The notes beneath the pieces were generated by a model that made no database searches, had not been told where the DNA came from, and saw nothing but the letters and a program-made list of their open reading frames with translations. A stretch of DNA of 64,000 bases from CAYUYV01 sp964561475 (GTDB taxonomy: Bacteria; Pseudomonadota; Alphaproteobacteria; JAJFIK01): the NCBI GenBank assembly GCA_964561475.1, contig CAZLPU010000008.1, positions 1 through 64,000 on the forward strand, given 5' to 3'. A program made the translations under genes and the position numbers. Numbering within the stretch: position 1 is the stretch's first letter; every line of letters begins with the position of its first letter. Shown here piece by piece: positions 1 to 7,849 of the stretch.

Positions 1-70
1 GGGCGGCGCAGTGGCGCCGGACCGCAGTCGCGGCCTTGAGCATGATGCGGATTACACGCCTCATGCTCTA
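1..70. repeat. Dispersed 70-bp palindromic repeat, copy 1 (cut by window edge)
   Basis: Bases 1-70 are the reverse complement of 32117-32186 with a single mismatch. The copy contains a hairpin with 8-base arms GAGCATGA (38-45) and TCATGCTC (61-68). The repeat boundary on the right is near base 70, where the similarity stops; on the left it may continue outside the window. It lies in a non-coding stretch just downstream of a leftward gene and next to its terminator. There is no transposase nearby, so it looks like a non-autonomous intergenic repeat. Confidence 0.85.
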
Positions 71-101
71 AAAACGGTGCGGATCACTCCGCCCCGTTTT
101 T
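70..101 (-). terminator. Intrinsic terminator after the TIR-SLOG gene pair
   Basis: Read leftward, the stem pairs AAAACGG with CCGTTTT and GCGG with CCGC across one mismatched position, with a six-base loop, and ends in a run of five Ts. It lies about 50 bases past the stop of the leftward gene ending at 149, so it probably ends that transcript. Confidence 0.65.
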
Positions 102-148
102 GCTTTCCTGACTGGTGCTCTCACGGCAGCCGTCGCCGCTGGGGACTG

Positions 149-667
149 CTACCGGCGCCCGGCCTGGACAATCTCCGCAAGCTGATCCGTATAGATACGC
201 ATCTTCTTTTGAAGATCCGTCATGGCAGCCCGGAACTCCAGGTGATCCGCCCACTCCCGTTCCCATTCAGGGGCGGACAGGTGCGCGGGTCTCTGGTTTT
301 CATGGGCGGTCAGCCGGGCATGCCATTTTGATGTAAAGGGGCGCAGACCGACATTCAGCACTTCAATGGCAATGCCGCCTACCGTGTCTTCGGTGATCCC
401 CGCCCCCGGTCCCGCATCAAACAGGATGGTTCGGGTGATGTCGAACAGGCGGTAGATGGAGGTCAATGCCTCCCGGTCAGATCCCAGATCATCGGCCATG
501 GCTTCCGTCGCGATCCGGGTGCTGAGCTGGACATAAAGCTTGTAGGCGACTTCTCTCTGGGCTCCGTCCACTTCCAGTTCGATCTCACCGATCCACGGAA
601 CGGCGACCTTAGCCCTGGCAACCTTGAACCCCGGAGCACCTGAAGGCGGCTTCAAAAAACCAAACAT
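149..667 (-). CDS. Small conserved-looking protein paired with the TIR-SLOG gene, function unknown
   Basis: This encodes 172 residues with the ATG at 667, preceded by a GAGTGAG-like ribosome site. An upstream in-frame GTG at 703 would add 12 residues. It starts with a short hydrophobic leader (MFGFLKPP), then a beta-rich part with WIGEIELEVD, then mostly helices. A stretch LRPFTSKWHARL near residue 120 looks like a family signature. No signal peptide or transmembrane helix is seen. It follows the TIR-SLOG gene by about 100 bases on the same strand and is followed by a terminator, so the two probably share a transcript. I do not recognise a named domain. By position it could be a sensor, regulator or immunity partner of the TIR enzyme, which is inference. 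Confidence 0.75.
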   Translation of the reverse strand: MFGFLKPPSGAPGFKVARAKVAVPWIGEIELEVDGAQREVAYKLYVQLSTRIATEAMADDLGSDREALTSIYRLFDITRTILFDAGPGAGITEDTVGGIAIEVLNVGLRPFTSKWHARLTAHENQRPAHLSAPEWEREWADHLEFRAAMTDLQKKMRIYTDQLAEIVQAGRR

Positions 668-770
668 GGCTGCATACTCACTCGCTGATACGGGCCGACC
701 CACGAGAGCGCTGGATGGTCAATCTGCACCCCATCGCCCTTGGCGGGGAGCGCAGTCTTCCACCCATACC

Positions 771-3128
771 CTAACCGCCGATCGCCGCAAGACCCTTCAT
801 GACCAGATAGGCCATGCGGGCTGGGTCATCCGTATAGAAAAGCTCCCGATTCTCGCTGCCGGAAAGCCCATTATTCAGCACGGCTCCAGGGTCCCTGCCC
901 CGAAGCCCCTTCAGGCCGACACCGACATCGATCATGGTGGTGGCGAACGGCCGACCAACCAGGGCTTGATGCGCTTCAAGCGCCGCGTCGAATGCGGTCC
1001 GGTCCGGATCATTCTTGTCGGCATCGGCATCGGAACGCCAGAGTGCAGCGCGGGCATTGTCCGCCTTGAACTCTTCCCGGTCGCGACCTTCGAGCATATC
1101 GATCACCGCACGGACCGCGCCGCCATAGGTCCCGACCAGGAACACGGGCTTGCCTGCCTGGATCGAGGTCCAGATTTCAGAAACGACCCCGGGGGCCAGC
1201 CCGAGAAAGCCCCGCAGCTTTCCTCCCATGGCAAATCGCGCCTGGGCCTTGTCCGTGGTGTAGGCATACATCCGTGTAAGGCCGGCGCCCCAAGCGGCCC
1301 GGATCCTGGGATCGCCCATGTTGAACAGGTTGCCCCCGAAGAGATCCTCATCACTCTGACCGATTTCATCGGGGCGGCCCGGACGTTCCATCTCCGCCCA
1401 GTCGCCGAGCAGGTGCATGTCCGCCGTCGTATAGGTCTTGACCAATGGCCAGGGCGCATAATTCACGATGGGCTGCAAAGGCTCATTCCATATCTGCTTA
1501 TGGAAGTCGCGGTAATCCTGAACGAGGCGCCAGAGGCGGTGGGTGAAATTGGTCTCGTTGTCTAACGCGGCCCCGGTAATGGCACCGCCATAGCCGATCC
1601 GGGCCCCCGCCAGCATCCCATAGAGACAGACCTCATCAAGGGCCTTTTCCAGGTCAGATCCGGTCATCCCGTACCGTTCTTCAGCGGCACTGCCGGATAC
1701 GGACACACAGATAATCGATCCGTTGACGGAAGTGTCCCAGAACTGCTCCAGAAGGGCGGTCATGGGGGTGGACAGGCGCAATGGCTCAGGAAGGCTGCCA
1801 GCCACCACGCTCCCGGGAGCGTGTGGAGCGGTGCCGAACAGGCGTCTGAAGAGACCGGGAAGGCGCCACTGTTCGCCGTCGGCCACGGCCTCAGGCACGG
1901 CAGGAACCTTGGGAGACGGGAGGACATCCCGGGGCTCGCCGGTCAGGGCCACGGTTTCTTGACGCGACAATGGGGGATCGGGATAGAAGATCTCCCTGAC
2001 ATTATCCCGCATGGCTCGCAGCACCGTATGACCATCCGGCGGAAACCCAATGGCCTGGGCACCGGACCGGCCGCGGGCGAGAGACTGGGTCCGGCGTTCC
2101 CAGTACAGATAACGCAAGGTCTCCCGCAAAGCGGAGCGGACCACCCGCCGGGCGTTAAGATCCGCACTGAGATCATCACGCCAGCGCACACAGGGGGCGT
2201 TACTGATGCGCAGAAAGCGCCACTTCTCAGCCGTGTCGAGAGCATCCACGATCAGGATCGGCATCTGATTGTCGGCGGCCAGACGCATCTCCTCCTGACA
2301 CCAGCGGCTCTCACTGTAATTATCCGTATGCAGCGCCACAAAGGCCGTCACATCCTTGAACGCGGTATTGATCTGCTCGCCGATCAGTTGACTGAGGGGA
2401 ATGTTGCTCCGGTCGAACCATGTGCCCGCAGGATAGCGGCCAAGAAAACTGTTGATCTGCGCCAGGGGACCGTCCGCGAAGGCCTTGGAACCGCTTAAGG
2501 GCGTGCCGTCGCCCTTGGGGTCGAGGTCCCGTTTGATATGGCTGAGGAAGAAGGTAACCGGAGCCTTGCGGTCCTCGCCCTTATGATCCACACGGCCGGT
2601 CTGCAAAAGCTGTACCGCATGGATCGACAGATGGAGGGCGACATGCTCCACCAGATCCTCATCAAGCGGCCCGGTTGCATCCACGGAAAGGAGGCCGCCG
2701 AGACGGTTGGCGGTATCCAATCCCTGACCGTCCAGGGCGACAATGATCAGGGCATGGTCGCTTTCACCCGGCGGAAACCGCTCCAGGGCGTCCTTCAGAT
2801 ACATGTCCCAGGCCGCCCGGGGACCATCCGAACCGCCCATATTGGTGAAGCTGTCGAGGAAGGCCACCACGAGGGTGTGATGGGCGTTGTCCCACTGGAC
2901 CGCGTCCGGTCCGTCCAGATCCGGAGGAAATCCTCCCTTGATGGCCGGGGTCCGGCGGATCGGCATCCTGAGGCCGCCGCTCAAGGGTTCGTCACTGAAG
3001 ATGTCCGCGACCCGATTGATCAGGGTCTCCGCCCTGTCCGAGTCCGGATGTCCGATCAGATGCAGGCGCATCGGTACGCGGGCAATGTCCTGGAACGGCT
3101 CTGCGGCAGGTTCGGTAACGGATGACAT
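771..3128 (-). CDS. TIR-SLOG domain protein, candidate NAD-linked anti-phage effector
   Basis: This 785-residue protein has three parts. Residues 1-185 form an alpha/beta region opening with RLHLIGHPDSD, possibly a degenerate Rossmann-like or TIR-like fold. Residues about 190-335 are a TIR domain: it starts VTFFLSHIKRD, has a WFD strand at 237-239, and carries WCQEEM at 276-281 with the Glu position used for NAD cleavage in active TIRs. Residues about 470-780 look like a SLOG nucleotide-sensing domain, with GYGGAI near 512-517 and a late FLVGTYGGAVRAV element. In known biology TIR domains cleave NAD or make cyclic-ADP-ribose signals, and SLOG domains bind such nucleotides, as in Thoeris ThsA. 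Having both in one chain suggests a self-contained signal-and-effector protein. The start is supported by AAGGGGG upstream. The domain calls are from motifs. Confidence 0.8.
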   Translation of the reverse strand: MSSVTEPAAEPFQDIARVPMRLHLIGHPDSDRAETLINRVADIFSDEPLSGGLRMPIRRTPAIKGGFPPDLDGPDAVQWDNAHHTLVVAFLDSFTNMGGSDGPRAAWDMYLKDALERFPPGESDHALIIVALDGQGLDTANRLGGLLSVDATGPLDEDLVEHVALHLSIHAVQLLQTGRVDHKGEDRKAPVTFFLSHIKRDLDPKGDGTPLSGSKAFADGPLAQINSFLGRYPAGTWFDRSNIPLSQLIGEQINTAFKDVTAFVALHTDNYSESRWCQEEMRLAADNQMPILIVDALDTAEKWRFLRISNAPCVRWRDDLSADLNARRVVRSALRETLRYLYWERRTQSLARGRSGAQAIGFPPDGHTVLRAMRDNVREIFYPDPPLSRQETVALTGEPRDVLPSPKVPAVPEAVADGEQWRLPGLFRRLFGTAPHAPGSVVAGSLPEPLRLSTPMTALLEQFWDTSVNGSIICVSVSGSAAEERYGMTGSDLEKALDEVCLYGMLAGARIGYGGAITGAALDNETNFTHRLWRLVQDYRDFHKQIWNEPLQPIVNYAPWPLVKTYTTADMHLLGDWAEMERPGRPDEIGQSDEDLFGGNLFNMGDPRIRAAWGAGLTRMYAYTTDKAQARFAMGGKLRGFLGLAPGVVSEIWTSIQAGKPVFLVGTYGGAVRAVIDMLEGRDREEFKADNARAALWRSDADADKNDPDRTAFDAALEAHQALVGRPFATTMIDVGVGLKGLRGRDPGAVLNNGLSGSENRELFYTDDPARMAYLVMKGLAAIGG

Positions 3129-3236
3129 TGCGCGTCCCCCTTGATGACCAGTTCGGGCCCTTGGTGAACGACCCAGATCAGTGTGCGCTCACTTATAGGT
3201 CTTCATATCACGGCTGGACACAGTCTCCAAAACCCA

Positions 3237-3965
3237 TCACTCCCGGGAAAAGATGGCCTCCAGACTGGTCATGTTCATGCCGTGCTTGACATAGTTGTAA
3301 GGCGTGAGGTTCACCGCCTTGATGATCTTGCGGCGGATCAGGGTCGCGCCATCAGCCGCCAGTTCCAGATCCGCATCGAGAACATTGATACAAGCCGTGT
3401 CCTGCTCGAAGGCGCCCACCGCATCGAGGCCGGAATTGGTCGCCCAACTCAACAGCAGCCGATTGATGCCCTCATGGGCCACAATGAGCATGGTGGACCA
3501 TCCGCCGTCGGAAAGGTAGGCTTCCACCGCCTCCGTCGCCCGGTCATAGGCGGACTGGAAGAACTCGCCACTGGGGCCCATGCGGGCGCCGTCCAAATGG
3601 GCGTCATACATGGCATCCCGGATCTGGCGCACGAGATCGTCAAAGCCCCGGAAACTGCCCGCAGAGCCCCCGCCCTTCAGTTCCCTCAGCCTCTGGTCGT
3701 CCACCAGATCCGGCGCGGCACCGGCCTGCTGAGACAGGACGATCTCGGCCGTGGCGCGCGCCCGGGGCAGTCCGGAACAAATGGCCCGGTCGAAACTCAC
3801 ATGGGACAGGGCCTTGCCCGCAATCTCCGCTTCCTCCCGCCCCCGGGCCGTGAGCGGTACGCCGTCCGACCCGTGGGTAATGACGGAGGCGGAGAAATAG
3901 TCCACATGGCCGTGGCGCATCAGATAGATGCGCCGCCGGCCCTTGGTCCCGGGCAGGAAAGTCAT
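3237..3965 (-). CDS. Histidine phosphatase superfamily protein
   Basis: This 242-residue protein belongs to the phosphoglycerate-mutase-like histidine phosphatases. The catalytic RHG motif is visible as YLMRHGHVDYF near residue 16. The second histidine lies in VAHEGINRLLL near residue 165, and RERG-like segments follow the usual order. There is no signal peptide, so it should be cytosolic. The substrate cannot be read from sequence; broad phosphatase, sugar-phosphate or cobalamin-pathway roles are all known in this family. It lies 28 bases after the AMACR-like gene on the same strand, suggesting co-transcription and perhaps a link to that pathway. Confidence 0.85.
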   Translation of the reverse strand: MTFLPGTKGRRRIYLMRHGHVDYFSASVITHGSDGVPLTARGREEAEIAGKALSHVSFDRAICSGLPRARATAEIVLSQQAGAAPDLVDDQRLRELKGGGSAGSFRGFDDLVRQIRDAMYDAHLDGARMGPSGEFFQSAYDRATEAVEAYLSDGGWSTMLIVAHEGINRLLLSWATNSGLDAVGAFEQDTACINVLDADLELAADGATLIRRKIIKAVNLTPYNYVKHGMNMTSLEAIFSRE

Positions 3966-3993
3966 GGTGCCGATAATCTCCGGATTGGGGGTG

Positions 3994-5121
3994 TCAGATC
4001 ACGCCGTCCCGGCGCAGGGCCGCCACTTCATCGCCGCCGAAACCCCAGTCCATCAGCGCGCTCTCGCTATGCTCGCCCACCTGGGGGGCAGGCCCTTGAA
4101 CCTCCTCCCGGGTGCGGCTGAACCGGGGAGCGGCATTGGGCTGGACCACACCGTCCACCTCGATAAAGGTCTGGCGGGCGGCATTGTGGGGGTGGTTCGG
4201 GGCTTCCTCCAGGGACAGGACCGGGGCGAAACAGATATCCGTGCCTTCCATGATGGCGCACCAGGCATCCCGGTCTTGGGTCTTGAAAAGGGCGGTGAGC
4301 TTGTCCCGCAGGGCGGGCCAGTGGTCCTTGCTCATCTGGTTCTGGAATTCCGGATCGGAGATCCCGGCCTTTTCCAGCAACTCCGCGTAAAACTGCGGCT
4401 CGATGGACCCAATCGCGACCCAGCGCCCGCAGGAACATTCATAGGTGTCATAGAAATGGGCACCCGTGTCGAGCAGGTTAGCGCCCCGCTCATCGCTCCA
4501 CATCCCGGATGCCCGCATCCCGTAGAACATGGCCATGAGGGATGACGCCCCGTCGGTCATGGCCGCGTCGATCACCTGACCCTCGCCGGAGCGCTCCGCC
4601 TCGAACAGGGCCGCGCAGATACCCATGGCCAGATACATGGCCCCGCCGCCGAAATCCCCCACGAGATTGAGGGGCGGCACGGGTTTTTCATGGCTCCGGC
4701 CGATGCCGTAGAGAGCGCCGGTGAGCGCGATATAATTGATGTCGTGGCCTGCGGCATGGGCAAGCGGACCGTGCTGGCCCCAACCGGTCATGCGGCCATA
4801 GACCATGCGGGGATTGCGGGCCATCACCACGTCGGGCCCCAGACCCAGGCGCTCCATCACGCCGGGACGGAACCCTTCCACAAGGGCGTCGGCCTGCTCG
4901 AGCAACCGCAGCACCGTTTCCGTACCTTTGGGGTTTTTCAGGTCAATGGCCACGGACCGGCGGCCCCGGGAGGTCACGTCGAACTTACTGCCGCCCCGGG
5001 CCCCCTTGCGGTCGATGCGCACGATCTCCGCGCCCATATCGGAAAGAAGCATGGCGCAGAAAGGTCCTGGACCAATGCCGGCGAATTCGATGATTTTCAC
5101 ACCCGTCAAGGGACCAGCCAT
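3994..5121 (-). CDS. AMACR-like CaiB/BaiF family protein (alpha-methylacyl-CoA racemase type)
   Basis: This is 375 residues, normal for the CaiB/BaiF family. It opens with LTGVKIIEFAGIGPGPFCAM and carries AGHDINYIALTGAL near residue 125, which matches the alpha-methylacyl-CoA racemase branch and includes its catalytic His. A conserved Asp follows in VIDAAMTDGASSL. AMACR enzymes interconvert R and S 2-methylacyl-CoA esters so that branched-chain or sterol side chains can be beta-oxidised. The neighbouring divergent acyl-CoA synthetase fits such a degradative route. No transmembrane or export signal is seen. A CoA-transferase function cannot be excluded, but the racemase motifs are closer. Confidence 0.85.
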   Translation of the reverse strand: MAGPLTGVKIIEFAGIGPGPFCAMLLSDMGAEIVRIDRKGARGGSKFDVTSRGRRSVAIDLKNPKGTETVLRLLEQADALVEGFRPGVMERLGLGPDVVMARNPRMVYGRMTGWGQHGPLAHAAGHDINYIALTGALYGIGRSHEKPVPPLNLVGDFGGGAMYLAMGICAALFEAERSGEGQVIDAAMTDGASSLMAMFYGMRASGMWSDERGANLLDTGAHFYDTYECSCGRWVAIGSIEPQFYAELLEKAGISDPEFQNQMSKDHWPALRDKLTALFKTQDRDAWCAIMEGTDICFAPVLSLEEAPNHPHNAARQTFIEVDGVVQPNAAPRFSRTREEVQGPAPQVGEHSESALMDWGFGGDEVAALRRDGVI

Positions 5122-5397
5122 GGCGTTATCCTTCCAGAGTTTCAGGTTTTCGTTGCAAAAATATAGACTTCACAGACCGGAGATAGGGGTGGGCTTTCAA
5201 CGGCGATCGTGCCCGGTTTCCGTTAGCATGGTCTTTTGAGGCGCGGGATTGTCAAGCGGGGCTGAACCGAACAGGAAGGCCGGTTCCGGATCGGCCGGAG
5301 GCTTGGGCAAATTGAAGACGGGATACATGTCAAAGGCAGGGCATCTATACGAGACAGGGCTTATGCCGGAGATGGGGCGAAGGTGGAGGACGGGGCG

Positions 5398-6948
5398 ATG
5401 AACACAGGCGGAACACCGGCAGGGTTCAACATGGCGCGGTATTGCCTTGGTCTGCGGGCCTATGGTCCACGGGAGCCGGACAAGACCGCTCTGGTTGTCG
5501 TGCATGACGCAGCTGCCCCTCCTGACGAGGCTGAGCGCTGGACCTATCGCGAACTCGATGAAGCGGTGCGCCGGATCGCAGCCGGTCTCCAGGCCTCGGG
5601 CCTGCCCAAGGGCGCGCGGATCATGATCCGCCTGGAGAATACCAGCACCTATCCCCTGCTCTATTTCGGCGCCATTGCCGGAGGCTTCGTGGCCCTGCCC
5701 ACCTCGTCCCAACTGACACCAGATGAGGTGCGGTTCATTCTGGCCGACAGCCAGTGCCACGCCATCGCCATGGGAGACGATCTTTGGATTGATGACCTGG
5801 GCAGCGATGGTCTTGAGGGGGATGTTCAGGTGATCCGGGAAAGCGACCTGGAACGGATCATGGCCGCCGATCCCCTGCCCGCCTATTCGAACACCGGGGC
5901 CGATGATCCAGCTTTTCTGGTGTACACATCCGGGACCAGCGGGCGTCCGAAAGGAGTGCTGCACGCCCACCGGTCCGCCTGGGGGCGCCGGCCCATGTAT
6001 CAGGGCTGGTACGGTATCCGGTCCGATGACGTGATCCTGCACGCGGGCGCCTTCAACTGGACCTATACGCTGGGTGTCGGCCTGACTGATCCGTGGGCCA
6101 ATGGTGCGACCACGGTGGTTTATAACGGGCCGAGGGATCCGGCGGTGTGGCCCCGGCTCATGGCGGACCATGAAGCCACCCTGTTCGCCGCCGTTCCCTC
6201 CGTCTACCGTCAAATTTTGAAATATGCGGATCTGGACCGGCGCCGGTTCGCCACCATGCGCCATGGGTTGACCGCCGGCGAGGCCCTCTCCACGGGGCTT
6301 GCGGAACACTGGCGCAACGCCACGGGTCTCCAGCTTTACGAAGCGCTCGGCATGAGTGAGTGCTCCACCTACATTTCCTCCTCTCCAACGGTGCCGCCCA
6401 GACCCGGATCCCCCGGCAAGCCCCAGGCGGGGCGCAAGGTGGCCATTCTGCCCATCGAGGAGGGGACGGATCCTCTGCCTGCGGGCGAAATCGGCCTTCT
6501 GGCCGTGCACCGTTCAGACCCGGGACTCATGCTCGGATACTGGAACCGTCCGGAGGAGGACGAAGCCGTGCGCCGGGGGGATTGGTTTGTCGGCGGCGAT
6601 CTGGCGGCCCTCGACAGTGACGGCTATGTCTGGTTCCACGGCCGCCGGGACGACCTGATGAATGCCATGGGCTACCGGGTCTCCCCGGAAGAAGTGGAAG
6701 CGGCCCTCGCCCGCCATCCGGATGTGGCGGAAGTGGCGGTCACGGAGCTTCAGGTCCGGGCGGATGTGAGTGTGGTGGCCGCGTTCATTGTCCCCCGCGA
6801 TCCGTCTTCGCCTCCGCAGGCGCAAGACATTCTCAGCTTCGCGGCCGATCATCTGGCGGCCTATAAATGCCCCCGGGAAGTGGTCTTCCTCGACCGCCTC
6901 CCCCGCACCCCCAACGGCAAGGTCCTGCGCCGCGCCTTGAAGAAATGA
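5398..6948 (+). CDS. Acyl-CoA synthetase / AMP-dependent acid-CoA ligase
   Basis: This enzyme activates a carboxylic acid to its acyl-CoA through an acyl-adenylate. The ATG at 5398 has GGAGG eight bases upstream, giving 516 residues; a GTG 15 bases earlier is less likely. The AMP-binding P-loop reads VYTSGTSGRPKGVLHAH near residue 180. The A5-type motif YEALGMSE and the hinge GDLAALDSDGYVWFHGRRDD follow. The adenylation lysine is in PRTPNGKVLRRAL at the C terminus. It looks closest to the benzoate/aminobenzoate or medium-chain ligase group, but the acid is unknown. It is divergent from the AMACR-like gene, suggesting shared control. It might also supply CoA thioesters elsewhere, for example p-coumaroyl-CoA, but nothing in the sequence shows that. 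Confidence 0.88.
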   Translation: MNTGGTPAGFNMARYCLGLRAYGPREPDKTALVVVHDAAAPPDEAERWTYRELDEAVRRIAAGLQASGLPKGARIMIRLENTSTYPLLYFGAIAGGFVALPTSSQLTPDEVRFILADSQCHAIAMGDDLWIDDLGSDGLEGDVQVIRESDLERIMAADPLPAYSNTGADDPAFLVYTSGTSGRPKGVLHAHRSAWGRRPMYQGWYGIRSDDVILHAGAFNWTYTLGVGLTDPWANGATTVVYNGPRDPAVWPRLMADHEATLFAAVPSVYRQILKYADLDRRRFATMRHGLTAGEALSTGLAEHWRNATGLQLYEALGMSECSTYISSSPTVPPRPGSPGKPQAGRKVAILPIEEGTDPLPAGEIGLLAVHRSDPGLMLGYWNRPEEDEAVRRGDWFVGGDLAALDSDGYVWFHGRRDDLMNAMGYRVSPEEVEAALARHPDVAEVAVTELQVRADVSVVAAFIVPRDPSSPPQAQDILSFAADHLAAYKCPREVVFLDRLPRTPNGKVLRRALKK

Positions 6949-6982
6949 TGGCTGGTGCGGATCAAACCAGGAGCGATCCGGG

Positions 6983-7849
6983 CTACGATTGAGTGCATCG
7001 CAGGCCCGAGGGACCCAATTGGGCCGGGTCATGGTGCCGGTGCCAGGCGAGGACGATGTAGGGGGTCTGCATGCCGGGGGTGAGGCGGATGACGGCACGC
7101 AGGCTGTAGGCGGATGATCCGGGTCCATCCGTCGTGGCGGTGACGGCGATCAGGTCATGGCGGGGCTGGATCCTGTTGGTGTTTCGTATGGGTGCTGATG
7201 GATCTGAACTTTGGGGCGGACTGAGGTTCTGGGCGCGGTACCAGGCTGTGACGGCGCCATCGATCGGCCCGGGGTAGGGGCTGACCGGTTCTTCCATGCC
7301 GGAATGGACAGTGAACAGTCTCGACAGGGCCTGGCTGTCCCCAGGGCTCAAGGACACGATCGCGGCGAGATCGGCGATGGCATGGAGGGGGCCAAGGCTG
7401 CCCGCACCCGTCGCGCGGGTCCGGCCGATGGCGGCCAGGAGCCGATCCGTGTCCGGGAGGGGATAGGCACAGCCTGAGAGCACCGCTCGGATCAGCCCTG
7501 GCGTGGCGGCCCTGAGATCCACCTTGCCCGCCTCGTTCTCCAGGCGCACCACTGCCGTCCCGGAACCGATATCCACACGGATCGCTTCACCAAAGTGCAG
7601 AGACCCCGCCCGAGCCGGGTCAAGCAGGGCATGGATCATGTGATGGATGGCCCCTTCCGCAAGGGCCTTGGCCCGGGCTTCGCCCGCCAGATGGGAGACC
7701 ATGGCATGGTGGCTGCGGGTGGATGCGAGAAAACCGATCACCAGAACAGCGGTCAGGGCGGACATCCACAAGGCCAGGATCAGGGCAAAACCGCGCTGCC
7801 CGCCTGTTTCCGGTCCTGCCAACCCTGCTCCGCCCTGGTTGCCGCTCAT
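6983..7849 (-). CDS. gspK: Type II secretion minor pseudopilin GspK
   Basis: This is 288 residues. A prepilin-like leader ends at QRGFALILALWMSALTAVL, with the expected GF cleavage site and hydrophobic helix, although the leader is long (about 20 residues). The body matches GspK, including EAGKVDLRAATPGLI, the conserved segment after the first domain. GspK caps the pseudopilus tip together with GspI and GspJ. Its ATG overlaps the stop of gspD by four bases (ATGA), so it is translationally coupled and is the last gene of the operon. Processing would need a prepilin peptidase encoded elsewhere. Confidence 0.88.
   Translation of the reverse strand: MSGNQGGAGLAGPETGGQRGFALILALWMSALTAVLVIGFLASTRSHHAMVSHLAGEARAKALAEGAIHHMIHALLDPARAGSLHFGEAIRVDIGSGTAVVRLENEAGKVDLRAATPGLIRAVLSGCAYPLPDTDRLLAAIGRTRATGAGSLGPLHAIADLAAIVSLSPGDSQALSRLFTVHSGMEEPVSPYPGPIDGAVTAWYRAQNLSPPQSSDPSAPIRNTNRIQPRHDLIAVTATTDGPGSSAYSLRAVIRLTPGMQTPYIVLAWHRHHDPAQLGPSGLRCTQS

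Noticed and set aside
5398..6948. The acyl-CoA synthetase as the p-coumarate-CoA ligase for PYP
   Set aside because: It is 40 kb from the PYP gene, next to an AMACR-like gene, and nothing in its sequence indicates p-coumarate. It cannot be excluded but is not supported.
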